Assembly: GCF_022458985.1 (NCBI RefSeq)
Contig: NC_061789.1
Coordinates: 4,257,501 to 4,321,500 of the forward strand
Length of the DNA stretch: 64,000 nucleotides
Reading direction: 5' to 3'
DNA from: Mugil cephalus
Lineage: Eukaryota; Chordata; Actinopteri; Mugiliformes; Mugilidae
Shown: in pieces, positions 11,991 to 22,148 of the stretch
Layout: each line of letters begins with the position of its first letter
How positions within the stretch are numbered: the stretch's first letter is position 1
Notes under the pieces: model-generated
What the model saw: the letters and a program-made list of their open reading frames with translations, nothing else
Database searches by the model: none
Told to the model about the DNA's origin: nothing
Position numbers and translations under genes: made by a program

Positions 11991-12529
11991 ACCGTCAGGG
12001 CCACCGTAGTGCCGAGTCTGGGTATGCTCTGCACTGTTGCCGTAGCTACAGCGGCAAATTTGATGCAGAAGCTTAAACCACATATAGGATGGCCCTCTTT
12101 GGCCAAATATGTTTTGTGAATCCTGCAGTAGAGATGCAAATGAAAAATAAGCTACAGCTTGGAGAAGGATCTAAATATGATCTAATATATAATCCAAATG
12201 TGGCTCAATCAGAAACAGCTGGCAAATTAAAAAACAGTGGACGCGCACAGATGTTTGGGACTAAAAACAGGAGGGGCAAAAATTGTGACAACAGGAAGTA
12301 GACAGATAAAAAAAAGGGGAAGGTCAGACAGTAAGACAGAGATCAGTGGGGCATTAGTGCCTGAGGGGAGGATGGAAAAAAGAACTGGATGAGAGTCAGA
12401 AAAGTCCAGAACATGATGGATACTCTCTGGCACACACAGAAACACACATCCCATAATTAGCACGCTAACAGGCAGTTAAATGTCCCACACAAAGACCCAC
12501 TGTTGAGCCTCCGCTGCTCACTTTGGAGA

Positions 12530-12935
12530 CAATGCACAATAGAAGTCAGTGGGAGCCCCCGAAATCACCCTAATAGCCGACATGGCCCAGCACGGCTTCT
12601 CCTCTTTTACCATCCCACCGATCGCACTCATTCACTCACTCACTGACTCGCTAATGAAAAGCCGATAGCCTCGGGGGCCTAAGGTTACCGAGCAGCTTGG
12701 CCCCACATCCTCGTTTCCCACTTTTCATCTTTTGGCCACTGAAATGCTTCTCCGGAGGCTCGTCGTGTGGGAAAGGCCTCGGACTGACAGACAGAGACGG
12801 GGGAGGTATAATTAAAGGAAGATTAGGTCAGAAAAGTGGATTTTCAGATGAATGCAACGAGCCTGCACCTCTCTGCACTTTAGCCTTCCTGAAACCGAAG
12901 GAAACAATGAGCACTCTAGATGTTGATTAGTGTCG
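12530..12935. other. Candidate conserved non-coding stretch
   Basis: Balanced base composition, no repeats, and blocks such as GCTAATGAAAAGCCGATAGC and TATAATTAAAGGAAGATTAG. There is no coherent coding frame. It looks like regulatory DNA, but conservation cannot be tested here. Confidence 0.3.
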
Positions 12936-13352
12936 AGAGCTCAAAGTGGCCCAATTACTTCTTATACACCTGTCCAGTTTCTGTTATTTAACGCTTTTTT
13001 TCTTTTTTGCATGATTTAAAAGTAAGAAATGTTTATGATAATTTATGAGAGACAGATGAGAAGCCTCCACTTTGACGTAATAACCTTTTACAATATAGAG
13101 AACACAAAAGTGATGTCAACAACAATTGTAAATGCATAAAACTGACTTCATGGCACATAATTAAATGCACATCTTATCAATCTTATATATCAATCCTATA
13201 TGAGAGAATAATTTCTTAATTTGTTTCTCTATTTCTTAAACTTTTTGAGGATGTTGAGCTAAAAAAGTACATTCTGAAATATCGTTCTATTTACTCCAAC
13301 ACAGTTTGTGAATAAAACCACACATTTGAGAAATATTGAAGAATTATTGATC

Positions 13353-13382
13353 GATCAGGCAAAACATTATGACCACTGCCCA
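13353..13382 (+). mobile_element. MITE end fragment
   Basis: GATCAGGCAAAACATTATGA followed by CCACTGCCC, a single end of the same family as copy A. Confidence 0.55.
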
Positions 13383-13536
13383 CTAGTGAATCATTTTCTG
13401 AATAAAGCGTGAAGTGAAGCAGATTTAGGTGGCTTACCCTGGTCCACAGCTCTTAATCGCTCGCTAATATTTACCTTATTCTCCAAACTTTAAATGCAAA
13501 CTGACCCCTCTACTGTATCTACTGCAGCCCTGTATA

Positions 13537-13830
13537 GATCAGCCATAACATTAAAACCACCAACAGGAGATGTGAATAACATTTAAACCATCTTGTGACA
13601 TATTCTCTTGGAAAACATGGAATTCATTCATGTGGATGTTTCTTAGCCAAGTAGGACCCACCTAGACCAGACTAGTGCCCCCCCGACCCTCCCCCACCCC
13701 ATAGCAATAGTCACTCCTTGACGGCAGCAGCCACCCTCAGCAGGATGCAACCACAAAAACGCTTTAGGAACAACTCAAAAAACATGAAAATAAATCAAAT
13801 TCTCCTAATTTGGTAGATCCCAAACTGATC
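13537..13830 (+). mobile_element. MITE, GATCAGCC family (copy C)
   Basis: Left end GATCAGCCATAACATTAAAA. The interior matches copy A (TAACATTTAAACCATCTTGTGA, CTAGACCAGACTAG, CGCTTTAGGAACAACT, GATCCCAAACTGATC). The right end is lost. Confidence 0.7.
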
Positions 13831-14099
13831 ATGTTTCCATGTTTCCATCCACAGAGGCCCCCTCCCCTCAAGCCATAGGAGCCGAAGGCCCCACACCAAC
13901 AACATCCTGGTCGACCTGCTGCTCCTGCGTTCCCTGAGATTAAATGATTGTTTTTGTCAATGGAGTCTGGTGGCTTTTAGGAGATAGAACAAAAACAGCT
14001 TCGTCTGAGAATGCAGCCTGAGAGCAAAGGAAAGCCACAATAATACTGTAAATATAGTAATTTACACTCACTGTGGATACGTTTGCTTAATACTGGACT

Positions 14100-14420
14100 T
14101 TCTGCCGTTTTAATTCATGCTGCTCCACCGCACACAGACTCCCACACTCATAACTCAGACCTGAACACCTGCTATTACAGCTATAGATACTCTCCCCAGA
14201 AGACATTTTAACTGGGTAATGTAATGCACAGGTGGAATTAACAATGCCTCAGGCCCATTAAGCGTCCCAACAGACCCTATCAGTGAACCGGGCTGCACAA
14301 AAGCCACGCCGTGAATGCACCCACCACCGGTTCCCTCCATTCAAGAACCGGTGATGACTGGAGCTCGGCCAGCAGAGGGCACCGGCCTCCACCTCATCAG
14401 CAGCAGCTCGGCCCGTCTTC
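14100..14420. other. Candidate conserved non-coding stretch
   Basis: Non-repetitive sequence with CCATTAAGCGTC and an open 61-codon minus frame without family motifs. Confidence 0.25.
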
Positions 14421-14719
14421 ATCCTTCAGTCTTGTAGATCTTGGTGTCCAAATCTAAAATGTGAGTGTTTTGAGGATCATTCGCTCTCTTTGAACACTCA
14501 TCAGTCGCTGGATTTAAGCTTAAAACCTTCCTGAATGCTTATAATATGTCATCATTTGAAATGTAGAGTAACTTCTAATGCTGTGGAAACAAACTCAGAA
14601 TGATTTTAGGTTTAAGTTTACAAATAGACTGAAAATGTCCAAATGTGAGCCACTTATTTATACTGGTGGTGAAGTGTAGTGTCATGTGATGACGCCTAGA
14701 GCCCCTTGGCGTCAATGCG

Positions 14720-15175
14720 GTGCCTCTTGTGAGATGCTGCGTCAATTGCAATGTCCCCCAATGTCCAAAAGTAACAAAGTTTTGGGACACTTATTTTGCA
14801 GCACATCCCAAAGGAGCTGGTCTGGATGATTGATATCGGGAAATTTGGAGGCCAGGTCAAAACAAATCCTTCTTGCACAATGAGGTCACTGTAATTAAGA
14901 CGTATTTGCTGATTTTGTTTTGTTTTTGGTTTGTTTTTTAGAAATGGTGGAGGTGAACGGTACGTTAATGCATTGTAGCTTAGTGCAGAGTTCTTTGTAA
15001 TTTTCACTTCTCACTGTTAGCCACATTATGCATTACTTTCAGCCTTGATCATCAAGTGGAGAAGAGAAATTTGCTATAGAGACCAAAACATTTTATTTAT
15101 TTATTTTTAATATCAGTCATAAACATGTTTATTTGTACTGTAAAGTTTAACACGGAGGTTTATGGGGCTCTTTAA
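14720..15175 (+). repeat. Dispersed repeat containing CTATAGAGACC (copy 1)
   Basis: GTGGAGAAGAGAAATTTGC then TATAGAGACCAAAACATTTT, followed by TTTGTACTGTAAAGTTTAAC and GGAGGTTTATGGGG. This layout recurs at 34.8-35.2 kb and looks like a common fish SINE/MITE-type family. Confidence 0.5.
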
Positions 15176-15436
15176 TAGTGATGTGCGTGTCGATACTGAA
15201 ATATCGATACTTCCGATACCACATCGTATGCTTTAAAATCGATTCTCAAATCAAAGTGTCGATACTTTCGATACTTTATTCATTCGAGGTAATGTAGGAA
15301 CACGGTGGACAGTAACTAATGTCTTGTATTATTTATGAAGCTATGATTTTAAGATTTACACACAGTATCTGTATCAGATCGGTATCGCGGATACCAGCCT
15401 GAATTTTACTCAGTATTGTAAAGGAAAGCAGTGGTA
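15176..15436 (+). mobile_element. Non-autonomous DNA element with ATCGATA palindromes (copy 2)
   Basis: GTGATGTGCGTGTCGATACT to AAAGCAGTGGTATA, colinear with 11,383-11,603, including GGTAATGTAGGAACAC(G/A). Confidence 0.65.
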
Positions 15437-16172
15437 TAGAAGATCACTTGTGTAATAAGTAATTTTTCTGTCTTACAAATTCATCAACTTCCAGTAGAAC
15501 ACAAACAACCACTTGACAGGTGCAACTGAAACACAATAACCACCTGTTTTGAGGCTGCGTCTGATCAGATCTCTGCTCCGCTCAGAACTTTCTGATAGAA
15601 ACAGCTTTAGAGGCATCTAGTGGTTAAAGAGGGTGATAACAGACTGAGCAGAGGAGTCTGTTTATGTCTCATTAGACTCATGTGTTTCCAGCACAAATTT
15701 CTGACACAGTCCAAACGATATAAATGTTTATTTGAAACATGAAAGATGTACAAGGAAGAATAAAGTGCTTCAGATTCATTTTTTTCTCTCCAAGATTTAG
15801 TGTTTTAGCTGTTATTATAAGTTCAAGTGTCACACAGTCTAACAGTACAGACTTTTAAATGGACGGCCACTCAGCGTTGTGTTTCAGAGTCTGGATTAAC
15901 ATTAATAAAATTTAATAAAATCAGAGCAGATGCACACATTTCCTTAATTGTTTCAGGCACTAAAAGCACTGATTCAGATCTTCAAGCAGGAAAAACACAG
16001 AAACTAATTATTTTAAAGAATGATTTTATCTTTAAAGGCCCTGAAATCTATTTTCTCACTGCTTAGTTCGATCAGACTGATATACAGAATACAGACATTA
16101 TTCGGTATTCATAAGGGGAGTTATAATTTAAGGAAAAATTAACTTTAATATTCAATTCAGTTTATTCGTACG

Positions 16173-16319
16173 ACCATGAAAAGTGTTTCAGTCAGTGGTG
16201 TGAGATTATGGAACAGGTTCATCACGGAGTTAAAGCAACGTCCAAACCTGAAACAGTTTAAAATGAGGTACAAAAACATAATTTTCAAGAAGTACAGGGA
16301 TGAGGGAGGTGTTGAGTAG
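16173..16319 (+). pseudogene. C-terminal remnant of a LINE-type reverse transcriptase ORF
   Basis: The frame reads SVSGVRLWNRFITELKQRPN then LKQFKMRYKNIIFKKYRDE and a stop. This is the GVxLWNxLxxELK...FKxxYK ending typical of fish non-LTR retrotransposon ORF2. Upstream sequence is lost. Confidence 0.65.
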
Positions 16320-17490
16320 CACTAAGTGTTATGAGGATATTGTATTTATTTTTATTTACAATAACTCTTCCTCTTTGTCTTGTTTTTTGTATGTGTACGT
16401 ACTGTACGTATGTGAAGGTATATGTTTATATCACGTATAGTATATGACTTTAAATGTGAAACTGATATGCAGTAAAATTCAAAGTCCAATAAGAGTCAAT
16501 AAGAGTATTTACCTTTATATATAACTTTCATCTTGGCTGATAGTGTATGTTTCTGTTTCTGCGTCTTCCCTGACACTTAGACAAAGTATTGTTGCATCTA
16601 ATACCATTGAATGTCTGCCTCCCACACATTCACATAAATACAAAATCAAACACACAAAATACGGGACAAAGTTAGAAAAATAAATCTTTAAAGAATAATA
16701 TTAGGTGGTCCTATTCAAAAGTAACAGGGAGAAATCATTTAACACAGCAGAGGTTCACTGTTGCTTTACGTCTTCCTGCATCATGATGAAAATGTCAGTG
16801 CACGTGCACAAACTTTTACACTCAAATTCATCCCTGACTTATCGCACATTCACAGAGACTTCACCTTCATCCCTTTGTTTCCAGCAGAGCTTCACATCAC
16901 CTCACATCGTATCATCAACAATCTAGCTGCAGACTCCAATGAATAAATCAGTAAATTCAGTAAAATCAGTAAATTGAAGCCATCTCTTAGTTTTGTTTCT
17001 GTTATCACGGGCTGAGACCTCCACAAGAAACAAACCAAGAAATTAAAAAACACAAAGAAAGAAAGAGAGAAAAACTAATTTAAAGTTTTGAGATAATGTC
17101 ACTAAATACTTTTATTTTTTAGGATCTATAGCAGTAACTATAACAAATGTCTCAGTTACAACTCAAAATACTATTGACATACAATTTAAAACGCAGTGGT
17201 GTTTCCTCTACATTAAATCAAGACAGAAAATCTCTCAATTAAACCTTTCGATTGCACTTGGAATGAATTATTGAAACTACACATTAAACAGTATTATACC
17301 TTTATAATCTGAGGTGTTTGAGTTTTGGGGGGAAGCAGACTTTGTGCGTGTGCTCAATCTTCCTAAAAATAAGAAAAAAAAATGATTACATGATAATTTA
17401 TATTTCTTTCACATATCTTGATTACATCAAGAGAAATTTTAACTTTTATTTAAATCAAGTAAATTTTTAATCCTGCAAACTATCGGCTGC
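16320..17490. other. AT-rich spacer
   Basis: No gene seen. It may include the 3' UTR of kcnj4 (AATAAA on the minus strand near 17,110). Confidence 0.4.
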
Positions 17491-17494
17491 ATTT

Positions 17495-17885
17495 CTAAAC
17501 TAGGTTCCTAGAACGTTTGGTCCCTTGAACTTTCACCTTTCATCTACAAGAACTTTCCCAAAAGATAGGAATATCTATTACCTGCAGGATTTTGCTTCAT
17601 GACCAGACTCTACAACTCTCTAGTCCAGTTTTCACCCACAGACCCTATTTGCCAAGTAGTAGCTCAGAAGCATGGCTTGAATCGCCTCCGAGCCGATAGC
17701 TTCAAGTAAAAAGAAAGACTTTACCAGCTATTGCAGACGCTGACTTGACCAATCAGAAAATGGTCAAGGTTGCCAGGGGTAAAATAATTTCCCCAGTATC
17801 TTATTTAGACCACAGTCCCTGCAGTGGAAACAAAATCCCCAAAGGTTCCTGGTCCCTGCAGAAAGTTCCTACTGTCAAAACTCAA
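17495..17885 (+). mobile_element. Candidate non-autonomous DNA element
   Basis: AGGTTCCTAGAACG...GGTCCC near the left and GGTTCCTGGTCCCTGCAGAA..GTTCCTACTG near the right resemble inverted and subterminal repeats of a fish MITE. The boundaries are uncertain. Confidence 0.35.
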
Positions 17886-18109
17886 TCTATTATGCAAGAC
17901 AACACTTTGTTAGTGACTATTTATGTTGTGCACCACAAAGAAATGTCTTCAATTACTTTTTTCCGTCTCCATGAAAATAAGACTGAAAAGGCAAAAAAGG
18001 GGATTTGAGTTTCTGTTCTGTATCAAAGCCGAACCATCAATACCAGCAATAGAAAATCACCGTCTTCAGGTCCAGCTCTAGGGGTGAATGTATCCTCATC
18101 CTGGACACT

Positions 18110-19697
18110 TTAAATCTCTTGATCACTCTTATAGGTCACTGGGTCGAGAGGAATGGCGGTTTGTAGAATGTCAAACTCCATCTGGTTGTTGTCCATGTCC
18201 AGAACACACATGACGTCTGAGGTCATGGTCGCAGTGTCGTGGAACATATTTTGTAGGTCAATAGAAAGTGAAGTCCTCCTCTCCTCCGCCCTGTCCTTCC
18301 CTACCATCTGAGAGCCGAACATGTCGTCCTCTTCCTCCCCGCAGCTCAGAGCTACCTCGTTCTCGTAGCAGAAGGCGCTCAGCGACCTGATGTTCAAGTC
18401 TTGTGTGGATCTATGCGCAGACACGGGAGTAGTGGGAGAAGAAGGCTCGCTCGCGGCCTCGTCGAGCTCCTTGGCGCTGAGATGGGGCGTCGACGGCACC
18501 TCGTAGGTTTTGTGGAAGCGAGTGTAGTCCACCTTGTAGCGGTCTCGGTCCTCGTAGATCACCGGCTCGAACCTGTGACCCCAGAAGATCTCCCTGGCGA
18601 GGTAGGAGCTACGGAACTGGGTGGTCATGGCCGTCGCCTCCACCATCCCCTCCAAGATCACGACGATCTCAAAGTCATCTGCCTCCAGATCAGCTCGACT
18701 TAGAGTATATAAGGGGCTATCTTTATCTATCTCGTGGACTATAACCAGAGGAGACACTAGGAAGAGCCGGTCTGTGCCCTCATCATAGCCCACGTTTAGG
18801 TCCATCTGCTCCAAGGGGAGGAACTCGCCCTCAGCGGTGACATATGAACGTATGAGCTGGGCGCGGACATGAGCCTCCACGATGTGGCTCTTCCGCAGGT
18901 TGCCCACCCTCCACATGAGGCACAGCCGGCCGTCGCGCATTGCAATGACAGCGTTTTTGGAGAACACGAGGGTCTGGTTCCTCTTCTTTGGCCGAGCCAT
19001 CTTGGCCATGATGGTGCCAATCATGAAGGAGTCAATGATGCAACCTACGATGGACTGAATCACCACAGTTAATACAGCGACGGGACACTCTTCCGTAACA
19101 CAGCGCCAGCCGTAACCGATGGTGGTCTGGGTCTCCATGGAGAACAGGAGCGCCCCGACGAATCCATGGACATGAAGTATGCAGGGAATCCTTTGAGCCT
19201 GCCCTCCAGCTGTGTGTCCAGTTGTGATCCCTTGCAGGCCACCAACTGCCTGACCGTCACCTTTCAGTGTCGGTGTCTCTTCAAAGTCCCCATGCGCCAG
19301 AGAGGCACTGTAAAATATTATGCCAAAAAACAGCCAGGACACCATGAAGCTGGTGCAGAATAAAAGCAGCAGGTATCTCCAGCGGATGTCGACGCAGGTG
19401 GTGAAGATATCCGCTAGGTAGCGCTGGCTCCTTTCCTCCATGTTGGTGAACACCACGTTGCATTGCCCATTTTTCTTAACAAACCGGCTCCGTATTTGGC
19501 TGGAGCCCCTTGTGAGAACCTTCCCGTTGTAGTTGTTCATCCCTCCTTCTCCCCTCCCAGCTCCGGACCTCCTCCTCCTCCTCTTGTCCTCTGCTTCTGA
19601 GTCGCAGGTCGAGTTCTGCCTGTGGCCGTTGTGGAGTCCCAAGCTGGAGATCTTCTGGCGTTCGTCCTCTGGCAAAACGTCTGACACAATGCTGTAC
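18110..19697 (-). CDS. kcnj4: kcnj4 coding exon 2 (nearly the whole channel)
   Basis: It opens after a pyrimidine-rich 3' splice site (CTCTCCTCTGACAG) with one base completing an Arg codon, then TAC AGC ATT GTG TCA (YSIVS). It ends at TAA after codons for KSDQEI. An in-frame TAA a few codons upstream of the splice site shows the exon cannot simply be extended to an ATG. Confidence 0.9.
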
Positions 19698-20861
19698 CTG
19701 TCAGAGGAGAGCGGGAATTAAAGATTTAGTAAAAAGGGTTAGGGTTAGGGTTGCCGTTTGGGTTGGGGTTAGGATTAGGCTTACCCTCATCATTTTGCAA
19801 TTGCAGTTGGAATTATATCTGTTATTGCCGGTATGGACAAGAAGGACACAAAGACACTGTGCACTTTCTCGGTAATGGAGATATAAGAGGATAATACCTG
19901 ACTCATTCAGGACGCACACGACAGAGGCAACATGAAAACCAGCTGCCACACAATTTAAAGGGATTAGGTGACAGTAATAAAACATATTTAACTCGTGGTT
20001 ACACACTCGGTTTGTCAAGTGGATCAAACTCCTGTGTGTGAACAAATCAAACTAACCTCTCCTTTCCGTTGGGGATTATTACCAGCGAGGAAGGTGAGTT
20101 CAATTTAGCAATGTGAGAAGGATCATCGCAGATTATGGGATTATTTGATTTGAGTCACTCAGACAACCCGTTTTGAGATGGACACAGACAGAATTATATA
20201 TGTGTCACGTCGCCACATGTAAATAAATGTTAATCGTTCATCACCCACTAATTCCTCAGAGATCTGGTTTAATCCAAAAGCAAATGGATCCGTGTTTTTA
20301 TTTAAATATCTTTGCTGTTAAAGGTAGGACAGTCAGAGAAAATGTTTTGATGCCTCCTAATACGACCTTCTTCTTCTTTGTTGCAGGGGATCCGTTGCAG
20401 CTCTTAGCCTCGGCCTTTCCAAGGATCTGCTTGCTGTAAATATCCCTGAGCTGAATCTGACTCACCCCGCCAAGCCAACTTAACAAACCTCACAGTCTCA
20501 CAGGCCATTTTGAGTCGAGTTGTTTGTGTGAGGCTGTGAGTTACAAGCTGCCGCAAATCCCTCACCTGTGGCATCTACTTGTTCCCATGACACCAAAGAT
20601 CGGCGGTAAAGGGCACAGGTGGGAGGATGGACTCTGCACTGATGCAAAACATTAGGTTTTACGATGTTGGTCGGGTTTAGTCCATGGAGAAGAGGCCTGC
20701 AGGACACACAAAAAGGGCAACAAAATCAATGAGCCGTGGTTGATCGTCGTATAAATGCACAACCAAATGTTATGTATTGTTTTAGCCAGCGAAAGATGTG
20801 GGTTAAGACTTTTGAATCTGAAAAATATCTTATTCACAGTTCACCTGTTACCACTGTTCAT
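18110..20861 (-). CDS. kcnj4: Inward-rectifier K+ channel, Kir2.3-like (two coding exons, 534 aa)
   Basis: Tetrameric plasma-membrane channel subunit that sets resting potential by passing K+ inward. The predicted protein has the Kir2 N-terminal RYSIVS and [11 protein letters not shown] motifs, TM1 at about residues 112-137, a Gly/Thr-rich outer linker, the pore filter TTIGYG ending near residue 202, TM2 with the rectification-controlling Asp near 228 (CIID), the PIP2-binding RPKKR stretch, the cytoplasmic beta-rich domain with [15 protein letters not shown], and the FCYENE ER-export signal near 448-453. The tail (LPLDxxxY-like, ending DQEI) aligns by eye best with KCNJ4 rather than KCNJ2, KCNJ12 or KCNJ14, and adjacency to kdelr3 agrees. 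At 534 aa it is longer than mammalian Kir2.3 (445 aa), because of an Arg-rich N-terminal insert, the outer linker and a longer tail. The large exon has no in-frame ATG before its 3' splice site, so the start is placed in an upstream exon. Confidence 0.88.
19698..20844 (-). other. kcnj4 intron 1
   Basis: This 1.15 kb interval between the two coding exons holds no coding signal that I see. It contains a short run of telomere-like TTAGGG repeats next to the 3' splice site. Confidence 0.6.
19735..19790 (+). repeat. Telomere-like (TTAGGG) short interstitial repeat
   Basis: About three TTAGGG units are followed by degenerate TTGGGGTTAGGATTAGG units, inside the first kcnj4 intron about 40-90 bases from the 3' splice site. 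It is short and probably a replication or repair product rather than a former chromosome end. Confidence 0.7.
20845..20861 (-). CDS. kcnj4: kcnj4 coding exon 1: 17 coding bases with the start codon
   Basis: On the minus strand, ATG AAC AGT GGT AAC AG is followed by GTGAAC, a usable 5' splice site. Spliced to the next exon it gives MNSGNRYSIVS, which matches the vertebrate Kir2.1 start pattern of a few residues followed by NRYSIVS. The phase (2) fits the receiving exon exactly. This start is an inference from motif and phase. A strong donor CTACAG|GTAAGT at about 20,985 could end an untranslated upstream exon or an alternative first exon of the same phase. Confidence 0.65.
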
Positions 20862-20984
20862 CCAATTCTTTATTTCTAAATGACTAATGGGGGGTTAGAT
20901 TTTAATAGGAGCATTAAAACATCACGTAGGCGTTGCCCATCGCAAACTCTCATGACTGGAGTCTGTTAATGACCAGATACTTAC

Positions 20985-21245
20985 CTGTAGTCGAGAGTTA
21001 TGATCCTGTTTTCTTTCCCCGCTGAATGATACTCAAACCACCCATTATCGGCCAAACTGTGTTGTAAATTGATGGCTCCACCTCCCCTGTTTAAATTTTC
21101 AAATTTGCTCATTGGGCAACACCTGCACATGTTCCTTTTTAATTTCCAACCCCCCACCGGCCTTTTACAAATGAAGAAGCTACTTGGATGAAACATCTTT
21201 GAGAACTCTACAAGTACCGTTGTCCTTATTTCAGCTTGTCTTTTG
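20985..21245 (-). other. Possible upstream (untranslated) exon of kcnj4 overlapping a repeat
   Basis: A strong minus-strand donor CTACAG|GTAAGT ends an open stretch. Its distal part (about 21,165-21,240) is AAGAAGCTACTTGGATGAAA..GAACTCTACAAGT, a fragment of the hairpin repeat seen at 61.3 kb. It could be a 5' UTR exon or a chance donor. Confidence 0.3.
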
Positions 21246-21422
21246 GACACTTCATCTTCATGCTGATGTGTTTATATAGACAAAACCGAGCAATGAACCA
21301 AATGCTGCAAACTAGTTCACCAGTCAGTCTACTCACAAAGAGATTAAATAAATAGTGCAGATTTTTTTGAGGGTGCGTTTTATCATGGCAGGTCCATAAT
21401 CAGTGTAGGTTAAAGTAATTAA

Positions 21423-21816
21423 TTATGACCACCTTCCTGATATTGTGTAGGTCTATCTTGTGCCTCCAAAGTAGTTGTGGCTCATTAGAGAATAGACATG
21501 AGTCTTCTGAGGGTGTCTTGTGTTGTCTGGTAACATGGTGTTATTAGTCAGGGGGTCTTTGAGCTCTTTGGGATCATCAGTTTGGGATCTAGTGAGTTTT
21601 GAGTTGTTCCTGAAGTGTTTTTGTGTGTGTCTGTGTCAGGCTGCATCCTGCTGGGAGTACGTAGCTGCTGCCATCAAAGAGTGTCATTGCTCTGGGTTTG
21701 GGTGTTCCTCGTCTGTTCTAGGTGGGTGCTACATCTCCAAGTAACATCCACATGAATGAATGCCAGGTCGAAGTTATTTACTTCTCCTGTCAGTGGTCAT
21801 AATGTTGTGGCTGATC
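21423..21816 (-). mobile_element. MITE, GATCAGCC family (copy D, most complete)
   Basis: Both ends survive: ATTATGACCACC at the left and GGTCATAATGTTGTGGCTGA at the right. The interior is the reverse complement of copies A and C (AAGTAACATCCACATGAATG, GAGTTGTTCCTGAAGTGTTT). Confidence 0.8.
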
Positions 21817-21974
21817 CATGTATCCACAGTTGATGGTGGTCTTTCTGCATAGCCCAAATATGTGAAAGCAATGAAGAGCAGTGGACCAAGCTAACAAACC
21901 TGAATCACTTTACGCTTGATTCAGGAAATTATCGTTGTGTTGCCGTCACTGACTGTTGACAGACAGCTGTGAAA

Positions 21975-22148
21975 TATAAAAGAGCTGTGTCTATAAAAGG
22001 AAGCTGCATCATCTGTTACGTAACCTCTGATGAACAGGAGGCCGGGAGAGTGCGGCCGACACAAGTGTAGATGCGGAGATGAAACCGACCAGTTCACGGC
22101 CGCCAGGTAAAACTAGGGGTTTTAACTGAAGCCGGTTTCCATAGCAAC
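21975..22148 (+). promoter_or_regulatory. TATA/X-box promoter-like patch with a small ATG-donor exon
   Basis: Two TATAAAAG boxes (21,975 and 21,992), an ATG at 22,030 opening 25 codons (MNRRPGECGRHKCRCGDE), a donor CCAG|GTAAAA at 22,106, then an RFX X-box GTTTCCATAGCAAC at 22,135-22,148. No downstream exon was recognised. Confidence 0.35.

Noticed and set aside
19687-19687. GTG at 19,685-19,687 as the kcnj4 start
   Set aside because: It is an internal Val codon in the conserved RYSIVS motif. A vertebrate channel would not start there when an in-phase ATG exon exists upstream.
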